A stretch of DNA of 64,000 nucleotides from Phytobacter palmae (GTDB lineage Bacteria > Pseudomonadota > Gammaproteobacteria > Enterobacterales > Enterobacteriaceae): the NCBI GenBank assembly GCA_900112785.1, contig FONB01000001.1:464033-528032 (forward strand). Reading direction: 5' to 3'. Below are positions 58,237-64,000 of the stretch, in pieces. Position 1 is the first letter of the stretch. Each line of letters opens with the position of its first letter. The notes below the pieces were generated by a model. It did no database searches. It was not told the origin of the DNA and was given only the letters and a program-made list of their open reading frames with translations. Both the position numbers and the translations under genes were made by a program.

Positions 58237-58399
58237 ACTGTTCAGGGCTGAGGTGAGGGCGCCAGACCATAGCTTGTTCCGAAGCGGAGACTTTCTCCGC
58301 TTTTTTATTGCATCCTTCTCACCGTTACGCTTTTTTTCTTCCGTTGTGCTGCGATAATTAAGATATGGGCTGACGCTAAGCCTGCATGAGGAAGAGATT

Positions 58400-58762
58400 A
58401 TGGATTATGAATTTTTGCGTGATATTACCGGTGGGGTAAAGGTGCGCATGTCGATGGGCCACGAAGCAGTCGGGCACTGGTTTAATGAAGAAGTGAAAGA
58501 CAACCTGGCCCTGCTTGATGAAGTGGAACAGGCGGCGCATACCGTGAAAGGCAGCGAACGCTCGTGGCAGCGTGCAGGGCATGAATATACGCTGTGGATG
58601 GATGGCGAAGAAGTTATGGTACGAGCCAACCAACTGGAATTTTCAGGTGATGAGATGGAAGAGGGTATGAGCTATTACGATGAAGAGAGCCTTTCGATGT
58701 GTGGTGTGGAAGACTTTCTCAATGTGGTAGCGGCGTACCGTGAGTTCCTGAAACAGCGTTAA
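58400..58762 (+). CDS. yacL: Conserved protein YacL (UPF0231 family)
   Basis: Function unknown; conserved in Enterobacteriaceae. 120 residues, acidic, no signal peptide or membrane segment; opens [20 protein letters not shown] and is collinear with E. coli YacL over its whole length. GGAAGAG precedes the ATG. It lies downstream of acnB as in E. coli, separated by the palindromic repeat. Confidence 0.95.
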   Translation: MDYEFLRDITGGVKVRMSMGHEAVGHWFNEEVKDNLALLDEVEQAAHTVKGSERSWQRAGHEYTLWMDGEEVMVRANQLEFSGDEMEEGMSYYDEESLSMCGVEDFLNVVAAYREFLKQR

Positions 58763-58920
58763 TTTACCCCTTGTTTCTCCGGGGCCGGTCTTGCGCATTG
58801 CCGGAACCGGCGCTCCGTCCTTATAAATGCGCGTAGTGAAAAACCTCAGCTGTTTTTCATATTTCCCTTTGTCGATTTTTTACGCTGAAATGGTCTTCCG
58901 GACACCCTACGGAGACTGAG

Positions 58921-59094
58921 ATGAAAGCGTTTATTTCCCGTTATTTTTTTCGCAGCTCAGCGCGCGCTCAGCGCCCTGATGCGGAACATAACAGCAGACG
59001 AATGATGGAGTCGCTGCTCGCCGTAGCCAGCCTGTACGGTGTTGATGTCGCCAATGTTGACGTGGAGTGGTTCCATGACCAAACAACACGCTGA
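58921..59094 (+). CDS. Small protein of unknown function, 57 residues
   Basis: An unlisted short gene: ATG at 58921, TGA at 59092-59094. Ribosome site GGAG ends 6 bases before the ATG. The product begins MKAFISRYFFRSSARAQ and ends VDVEWFHDQTTR. It has a basic, aromatic N-terminus, a short hydrophobic helix (MMESLLAVASLYGVDV, about residues 28-43) and an acidic C-terminus. The first part could lie along a membrane, but it is too short to call a membrane segment. Codon use is ordinary for the chromosome. I do not recognise it. It stands alone between yacL and convergent speD, with a hairpin after it. Confidence 0.6.
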   Translation: MKAFISRYFFRSSARAQRPDAEHNSRRMMESLLAVASLYGVDVANVDVEWFHDQTTR

Positions 59095-59150
59095 GCATCG
59101 CGCGACCCGCGAGACATACTGGAATGAGCGATGCGCGCTGATAAACAGGC

Positions 59151-59168
59151 CGGAGCATCCTTGCTCCG
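59151..59168. terminator. Hairpin between the small gene and speD
   Basis: CGGAGCA / TGCTCCG (59151-59157 with 59162-59168), 4-nt loop, 56 bp past the small gene stop and 8 bp past the speD stop. No T run in either direction, so at best a weak shared terminator. Confidence 0.45.
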
Positions 59169-59175
59169 CTGTGGA

Positions 59176-59970
59176 TTATACGGCCGGAATGTTACGACCG
59201 TAGTAAATCTCACGCATCTCTTTCCATAATGCTTCCGTAATTTCTTTCCGTTCTTGCGCTGTCAGCTCTTCTGGTTTGGTATGGAACATGTAGTGCTTAA
59301 GATCGAATTCTTTAAGCAACATCTTGGTATGAAAGATGTTTTCCTGATAAACGTTCACGTCCACCATGTCATACAGCGATTTCATATCATCTGACATAAA
59401 ATTCTGAATAGAATTGATCTCATGATCGATAAAGTGCTTCATGCCGTTCACGTCACGGGTAAAGCCACGAACGCGATAATCGATTGTCACAATGTCCGAT
59501 TCAAGCTGGTGAATCAGATAATTCAGCGCTTTCAGCGGTGAAATAACCCCGCAGGTCGACACTTCTATATCTGCACGGAAAGTGCATAGTCCCCCTTCGG
59601 GATGGCTTTCCGGATAGGTATGTACGCAGATATGGCTCTTATCGAGATGGGCGACCACGGCTTCAGGAAGCGGCCCGGGATGCTCGGTTTTATCTATAAG
59701 CTGCGGGTCGACTGGCTCTTCACTGACCAGAATGGTAACGCTCGCACCCTGCGGCTCATAATCCTGACGGGCAATGTTGAGGATATTGGCGCCAATGATA
59801 TTACAGGTTTCCGTCAGAATTTCCGTCAGACGATTGGCGTTATAAAGCTCATCGATATAAGCGATATACCCGTCACGCTCTGCTTCCGTCTTGGCATAGC
59901 AGATATCGTAAATACAAAAACTCAGGCTCTTGGTCAGGTTGTTAAAGCCATGCAGTTTCAGTTTTTTCAA
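59176..59970 (-). CDS. speD: S-adenosylmethionine decarboxylase proenzyme
   Basis: Makes decarboxylated SAM, the aminopropyl donor for spermidine. The proenzyme cleaves itself between Lys111 and Ser112 ([14 protein letters not shown]), creating the pyruvoyl cofactor. The start is TTG at 59970 (giving [11 protein letters not shown]), as in E. coli, with AGGAGAG upstream; this yields 264 residues. A longer frame reaching 60072 runs into the end of speE and is rejected. It lies 14 bp after speE and is co-transcribed with it. Confidence 0.96.
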   Translation of the reverse strand: MKKLKLHGFNNLTKSLSFCIYDICYAKTEAERDGYIAYIDELYNANRLTEILTETCNIIGANILNIARQDYEPQGASVTILVSEEPVDPQLIDKTEHPGPLPEAVVAHLDKSHICVHTYPESHPEGGLCTFRADIEVSTCGVISPLKALNYLIHQLESDIVTIDYRVRGFTRDVNGMKHFIDHEINSIQNFMSDDMKSLYDMVDVNVYQENIFHTKMLLKEFDLKHYMFHTKPEELTAQERKEITEALWKEMREIYYGRNIPAV

Positions 59971-59984
59971 TTTCGTATCTCTCC

Positions 59985-60851
59985 TTAGGACGACTGCGAA
60001 GAGAGTGCGTCTTGCAGATATTGTGGCAGAGCAAACGCCGCCGTATGAATGGCCGGATTGTAATAACGGCACGTCAGGCCAGCGGTATGGAAACGCGCCT
60101 GAATAATTTCGCTGGAAAGGTGACGTAACGCCTCATTATCTGTCGCCCAGGCGAAAGTCATAATGCCGCCGTAATAGGTGGGAATGGCCGCCTGGTAAAA
60201 ACCGACATCGGCGAAGTAATGACCGAGCTTACGGTGGCTGTCCAGCGCTTCATCCTGCTGCAGGAAGCAGACGCCATTCTGTGCCACAAAGATGCCGCCG
60301 GGGTTCAGACAGCGTTTGCAGCCTGCATAAAAAGCGGAGGTAAACAGACTTTCGCCGGGGCCGACCGGATCGGTACAGTCGGAAATGATCACATCAAACG
60401 TTTGCGTGGTTTGCGTAACAAAATTCACGCCATCATCGATAACCAACTGGAAACGGGGATCGTCGTAAGCGCCAGCGTTGTGTTTTGGCAGATACTGGCG
60501 GCAGAAGGAGACGACGCCTGCATCAATTTCCACCATGGTAATGGTTTCGATATTTTTATGACGGGTGACTTCACGCAGCATGGCGCCATCACCACCGCCG
60601 ATAATCAACACATGTTTCGCGCGGCCATGGGCGAGCAGCGGAACGTGGGTCATCATTTCGTGATAAATAAATTCGTCGCGTTCGGTGGTTTGTACCACGC
60701 CATCAAGCGCCATCACACGGCCAAAAGCGGCATTTTCGAAAATGATAAGGTCCTGGTGCCCGGTTTTCTCGTGGTACAGCACCTTATCAACGGCAAAGTA
60801 TTGCCCAAACTGGTCGTGCAGCGTTTCGTGCCACAGCGTGTTATCGGCCAT
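59985..60851 (-). CDS. speE: Spermidine synthase
   Basis: Transfers the aminopropyl group from decarboxylated SAM to putrescine. 288 residues from the ATG at 60851 ([15 protein letters not shown]), preceded by AAAGGAG. The frame has seven more upstream codons, but family length and ribosome site favour this start. Motifs: the nucleotide-binding [13 protein letters not shown] and the catalytic [12 protein letters not shown]. First gene of speED. Confidence 0.96.
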   Translation of the reverse strand: MADNTLWHETLHDQFGQYFAVDKVLYHEKTGHQDLIIFENAAFGRVMALDGVVQTTERDEFIYHEMMTHVPLLAHGRAKHVLIIGGGDGAMLREVTRHKNIETITMVEIDAGVVSFCRQYLPKHNAGAYDDPRFQLVIDDGVNFVTQTTQTFDVIISDCTDPVGPGESLFTSAFYAGCKRCLNPGGIFVAQNGVCFLQQDEALDSHRKLGHYFADVGFYQAAIPTYYGGIMTFAWATDNEALRHLSSEIIQARFHTAGLTCRYYNPAIHTAAFALPQYLQDALSSQSS

Positions 60852-60947
60852 AGGTTGCTCCTTTGTTAACACCTGCTCAAAACAGGCGCAACATCATAGC
60901 TAACTCTGACTGTGGATGCACGGCCAGCGTCCCCCGCTGGAAATAAC

Positions 60948-61295
60948 TTATTTCACGTAGGCGAGCAGGCTGAGCGAGTCACGTGCCAGCGCTTTGCATT
61001 TTTTTGCGGTAGGAATGCGGATGCCACTCAGGTCGCGATAGCTTGCTTCGCCGAGCGATTTCATATCCCAGGAGTCGTAGTTGCTCAGATCCCACTGATT
61101 TTGCTGTGCGAAGAAAACCAGCGCCCGGCGAATCTGACCATTAGGTAAGTTGTTATAGCCACAGTCATTTTTCAGAAAGACAAACACAGCCGTAAGGTCG
61201 GCCATATCTTCCGCTTCGGATTCATTCAGGGCGTAGCTATTAGCGGAGACAGCCAGCAGGCTGCCGAATAAAATCGTTCTGAAAAGCGTCTTCAT
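60948..61295 (-). CDS. yacC: Periplasmic protein YacC (PulS/OutS-like)
   Basis: 115 residues from the ATG at 61295: signal peptide (MKTLFRTILFGSLLAVSANS, cut near SYA), then a small helical domain with two cysteines (KNDCGY and KKCKAL) that probably pair. It belongs to the PulS/OutS pilotin-like family, whose characterised members guide secretins, but lacks an evident lipobox cysteine. Function of YacC itself is unknown. It is divergent from cueO and 96 bp upstream of speE. Confidence 0.9.
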   Translation of the reverse strand: MKTLFRTILFGSLLAVSANSYALNESEAEDMADLTAVFVFLKNDCGYNNLPNGQIRRALVFFAQQNQWDLSNYDSWDMKSLGEASYRDLSGIRIPTAKKCKALARDSLSLLAYVK

Positions 61296-61385
61296 TATTT
61301 CTACCACGGCATAACGGAAATTAAACGTTAGCACACTGTTGGCGAGGCGACGATATTTATTATCGTCCAAATACAGCCACATTTC

Positions 61386-61416
61386 TTGACCTTCCGGCAA
61401 GGGGAGGGTTTATGCT
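61386..61416 (+). promoter_or_regulatory. CueR-dependent promoter of cueO
   Basis: TTGACC (61386-61391) and TATGCT (61411-61416) are 19 bp apart, the stretched spacer of MerR-type promoters. Between them lies a dyad ACCTTCC / GGAGGGT (61389-61395 with 61403-61409, one mismatch), matching CueR sites. Copper(I)-bound CueR would activate cueO. Confidence 0.88.
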
Positions 61417-61450
61417 CAAATTCCAGGCTGAAAACCATAAGGAAAGGGAC

Positions 61451-63034
61451 ATGCAACGTCGTGATTTTTTGAAATACTCTGCTGCGCTGGGCGTGGCGAG
61501 TGCACTACCGCTCTGGAGTCGTTCTTTGCTGGCGGCGCAAAGGCCCGCGTTACCGATTCCCGCGTTGCTGAGCGCCGATGCACAAAACCATATTCAGCTT
61601 ACGGTGCAGACAGGAACATCAACGTTCGCGGGCAAGCAGGCGACAACCTGGGGCTATAACGGCAGCCTGCTCGGGCCGGCGATTCAACTGCGTCAGGGAA
61701 AGACCGTCAACGTATCAATCCGCAACGCACTGGCGGAGGAGACAACCGTACACTGGCATGGGCTGGAAGTGCCTGGCGATGTTGATGGCGGGCCGCAGGG
61801 CGTGATTAAGCCCGGCGATAGTCGTACGGTCTCGTTTACCCCGGATCAACCGGCATCAACCTGCTGGTTTCACCCCCATCAACATGGAAAAACCGGCCAT
61901 CAGGTGGCGATGGGGCTGGCCGGGCTGCTGCTGATTGAAGATGATAACAGTCGTAAACTACGGCTGCCGCAGCAGTGGGGCATTGATGATATTCCGGTCA
62001 TCATGCAGGACAAACGTTTTGCTGCTGACGGGCAGATTGATTATCAGCTGGATGTGATGAGTGCGGCGGTAGGGTGGTTTGGCGATACGTTACTGACGAA
62101 CGGCGCTATCTATCCACAGCATGCGGCACCCCGAGGCTGGCTGCGTTTACGTCTGCTCAACGGGTGTAACGCCCGCTCGCTTACCGTGGCTGCCAGCGAT
62201 AATCGCCCGCTTTACGTGATTGCCAGCGACGGGGGCTTGTTGAATTCACCGGTAAAAGTCAGCGAGCTGGCCATGTTGCCGGGAGAGCGCTTTGAGGTGC
62301 TGGTTGAGACCCGTGACAATAAAGTTTTCGATCTGGTCACGTTACCTGTACAGCAAATGGGTATGACGGTTGCGCCATTTGATAAGCCGTATCCGTTGTT
62401 GCGTATTCAACCGGTGGTGGTTACAGCATCCGGAACCTTGCCTGACACTCTGGCGACGATCCCCGGCCTGCCAGCGCTGGAAGGGTTAACACAACGAACG
62501 TTGCAACTTTCCATGGATCCCATGCTGGACATGATGGGGATGAAGGCTCTGCAGCAAAAGTATGGCGATGCTGCAATGGCGGGTATGGGGATGCATCATG
62601 GCAATATGAGCCATGGTCAGATGCAGATGAACCACGACGGTATGAACCATGGTGACATGGGGCAGATGAATCACGGTAATGGAGAAATGGAGTTCCATAG
62701 CGCTAATCGAATCAACGGCAAGGCATTTGATATGCAAGTGCCTGCGTTTGCCGCGCAGAAAGAGACCTGGGAGCGTTGGGTTATTTCCGGTGAAGGCGAT
62801 ATGATGCTGCATCCGTTCCATATCCATGGCACACAATTCCGCATTCTGTCGGAAAACGGTAAACCGCCTGCTGCGCATCGCGCAGGCTGGAAAGATATTG
62901 TCAGCGTTGAAGGCGCGAAAAGCGAAGTCCTGGTCCGTTTTGCGCATGATGCGCCGAAGGAGTATGCCTATATGGCGCACTGCCATCTGCTTGAGCATGA
63001 AGATACAGGCATGATGCTTGGATTTACAGTGTAG
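61451..63034 (+). CDS. cueO: Multicopper oxidase CueO
   Basis: Periplasmic cuprous oxidase giving aerobic copper tolerance. 527 residues with a Tat signal ([19 protein letters not shown]). Copper-site motifs are [31 protein letters not shown] and [14 protein letters not shown] methionine/histidine-rich insert (about residues 355-415, with repeated MNH and GHGNM-like units) should bind Cu(I). It is longer than in E. coli CueO, which I recall as 516 residues. The start is ATG 61451 with GGAAAGGG before it; the ATG at 61412 lies inside the -10 box and is excluded. Confidence 0.97.
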   Translation: MQRRDFLKYSAALGVASALPLWSRSLLAAQRPALPIPALLSADAQNHIQLTVQTGTSTFAGKQATTWGYNGSLLGPAIQLRQGKTVNVSIRNALAEETTVHWHGLEVPGDVDGGPQGVIKPGDSRTVSFTPDQPASTCWFHPHQHGKTGHQVAMGLAGLLLIEDDNSRKLRLPQQWGIDDIPVIMQDKRFAADGQIDYQLDVMSAAVGWFGDTLLTNGAIYPQHAAPRGWLRLRLLNGCNARSLTVAASDNRPLYVIASDGGLLNSPVKVSELAMLPGERFEVLVETRDNKVFDLVTLPVQQMGMTVAPFDKPYPLLRIQPVVVTASGTLPDTLATIPGLPALEGLTQRTLQLSMDPMLDMMGMKALQQKYGDAAMAGMGMHHGNMSHGQMQMNHDGMNHGDMGQMNHGNGEMEFHSANRINGKAFDMQVPAFAAQKETWERWVISGEGDMMLHPFHIHGTQFRILSENGKPPAAHRAGWKDIVSVEGAKSEVLVRFAHDAPKEYAYMAHCHLLEHEDTGMMLGFTV

Positions 63035-63068
63035 GCTACCTTCCTGTTTGGCGCAGGAAGCAGAGAAG

Positions 63069-63093
63069 CCCGGATAAGCGCAGCCCATCCGGG
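63069..63093. repeat. REP-like palindrome after cueO
   Basis: CCCGGAT (63069-63075) pairs with ATCCGGG (63087-63093) over an 11-nt loop containing GCGCAGC, a layout typical of enteric REP units. It is the first of several palindromes in the 217-bp cueO-gcd gap. Confidence 0.6.
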
Positions 63094-63163
63094 GGAAAAT
63101 GAGCAGTTGAGAGACCGGATCTCCTCACTCCGCCCTCTCCCGGGAGGAGAACGAGCAGGCATT

Positions 63164-63190
63164 AAAAAAGGCAACTCGCGTTGCCTTTTT
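63164..63190. terminator. Bidirectional terminator between cueO and gcd
   Basis: GGCAAC / GTTGCC (63170-63175 with 63180-63185, loop TCGC) is flanked by six As on the left and five Ts on the right. It can end cueO transcripts rightward and gcd transcripts leftward. Confidence 0.88.
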
Positions 63191-63210
63191 GCTTTTACCT
63201 TGCTCATCCT

Positions 63211-63236
63211 GGCCCTCTCCTCAGTAGGAGAGGGCC
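63211..63236. repeat. CCCTCTCC-type palindromic repeat before gcd 3' end
   Basis: GGCCCTCTCCT (63211-63221) pairs perfectly over 11 bp with AGGAGAGGGCC (63226-63236), followed by AGAGTGAGGGCAC. Third clear copy of the element in the window. A degraded partner (CCGCCCTCTCCCGGGAGGAG) starts at 63130. Confidence 0.75.
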
Positions 63237-63251
63237 AGAGTGAGGGCACTC

Positions 63252-64000
63252 TTATTTTTCGTCCGGCAGGGCATAGGCAACAATATAGTCACCCATCTTC
63301 GTACCAAACGAACCGTGGCCACCGGCAGAGATGACAACATACTGCTTGCCATTAACCTCATAGGTCATTGGCGTTGCCTGACCACCTGCTGGTAAACGAC
63401 CCTGCCAGAGTTTCTCGCCGTTGCTCATGTTATACGCGCGCAGGTAATTATCTGCGGTTGCCGCAATGAACAGCACGTTACCGGCGGTAGAGATTGGGCC
63501 GCCCAGCATCGGCATACCCATATTGAACGGCACCGGAACCGGCATCGGGAACGGCATGCTGTCCTGCGGCGTACCAATACGTTTTTTCCACACCACCTGA
63601 TTAGTTTTCAGATCCAGCGCGGAGATATAACCCCATGCAGGTTGCTTACACGGCAGGCCAAACGGAGAGAGGAACGGGTTCAGCGTTACGCCGAAGGGCA
63701 CACCGTACTGCGGCTGAATACCCGCTTCGGTACCGCTACCTTTCGCATCTTTCGGTTGTTCCATCGGATTGCCCGGACCGCGTGGGATCAATTTGGAAAC
63801 AAACGGCAGCGCCATCGGGTTGGCAATCGCTACCTGGCGGTCAGGATCAACGGAGATACCACCCCATTCGAACATCCCCAGGTTCCCCGGGAATACCAGC
63901 GTGCCTTGCTCAGATGGCGGGGTGAAGATGCCTTCATAGCGCAGCTGGTGGAACATCACGCGGCAGACCAGTTGGTCGAACATGGTTGCGCCCCACATAT
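63252..64000 (-). CDS. gcd: Quinoprotein glucose dehydrogenase, C-terminal part
   Basis: Membrane-bound PQQ enzyme that oxidises glucose to gluconolactone in the periplasm and feeds electrons to ubiquinone. The frame is open at the right edge; about 249 codons of an expected near-800-residue protein are present. It is the C-terminal part of the PQQ beta-propeller, with propeller motifs such as WGYISALDLKTNQVVWKKRI and LWQGRLPAGGQATPMTY. The ending GGHGSFGTKMGDYIVAYALP is the E. coli Gcd terminus. Like its relatives it probably needs external PQQ unless the host makes it. Confidence 0.95.
   Translation of the reverse strand, partial: MWGATMFDQLVCRVMFHQLRYEGIFTPPSEQGTLVFPGNLGMFEWGGISVDPDRQVAIANPMALPFVSKLIPRGPGNPMEQPKDAKGSGTEAGIQPQYGVPFGVTLNPFLSPFGLPCKQPAWGYISALDLKTNQVVWKKRIGTPQDSMPFPMPVPVPFNMGMPMLGGPISTAGNVLFIAATADNYLRAYNMSNGEKLWQGRLPAGGQATPMTYEVNGKQYVVISAGGHGSFGTKMGDYIVAYALPDEK

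Overview
The window is a stretch of enterobacterial chromosome. Gene order and protein sequences match the leu - ilvIH - cra - mra/dcw - secA - hof - pdh - acnB - speED - cueO - gcd arc known from Escherichia and Salmonella. Where I can compare protein sequences from memory (LeuC, LeuO, FtsI, CueO), they are close to E. coli and Salmonella but identical to neither. Gene content also differs from both: a GH43/GPH sugar operon sits beside aroP, a cysteine-free protein of unknown function lies between lpd and acnB, and an Old-Yellow-Enzyme-type gene lies beside leuD. A Citrobacter-like relative of Salmonella is the best guess; the genus is inference.

Layout. (1) 1-5567: the 5' end of a flavin oxidoreductase gene, then the leftward leucine operon leuLABCD with its attenuator. 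(2) 5568-10900: an AT-rich regulatory gap, leuO, the acetohydroxyacid synthase III genes ilvIH, and the carbon regulator cra. (3) 10901-29395: the complete division and cell-wall (dcw) cluster, mraZ to lpxC, 16 tightly packed rightward genes behind a classic mra promoter with MraZ operator repeats. (4) 29603-33315: secM-secA-mutT. (5) 33355-40478: leftward coaE-zapD-yacG, rightward guaC, leftward ppdD-hofB-hofC (type IV pilus-like) and nadC. (6) 40621-42035: ampDE (peptidoglycan recycling). (7) 42052-44405: an accessory GPH symporter plus GH43 glycosidase operon. (8) 44573-53776: aroP, then pdhR-aceE-aceF and lpd (pyruvate dehydrogenase), with an ERIC-like repeat inside the pdhR-aceE gap. (9) 53890-59094: the unknown 478-residue protein, acnB, yacL and a 57-codon unannotated small gene. 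(10) 59176-64000: speED (spermidine), yacC, CueR-regulated cueO, and the 3' end of gcd.

Functional links: precursor synthesis (MurC-F, Ddl, MraY, MurG), septal machinery (FtsL, I, W, Q, A, Z) and lipid A commitment (LpxC) form one block. SecM sets SecA level by ribosome arrest. PdhR controls aceEF, with its operator visible. Several start codons were moved from the longest open frame on the basis of ribosome sites, promoter positions and family length (leuB, leuO, ilvI, rsmH, ftsW, yacG, coaE, guaC, hofC, nadC, lpd, acnB, speD, speE, yacC, cueO).

I saw no phage, insertion sequence, CRISPR array, tRNA or rRNA. Most of the window is conserved core. The best candidates for something undescribed are the unknown protein at 53890-55326, the small gene at 58921-59094, the GH43/GPH operon and the small repeats.
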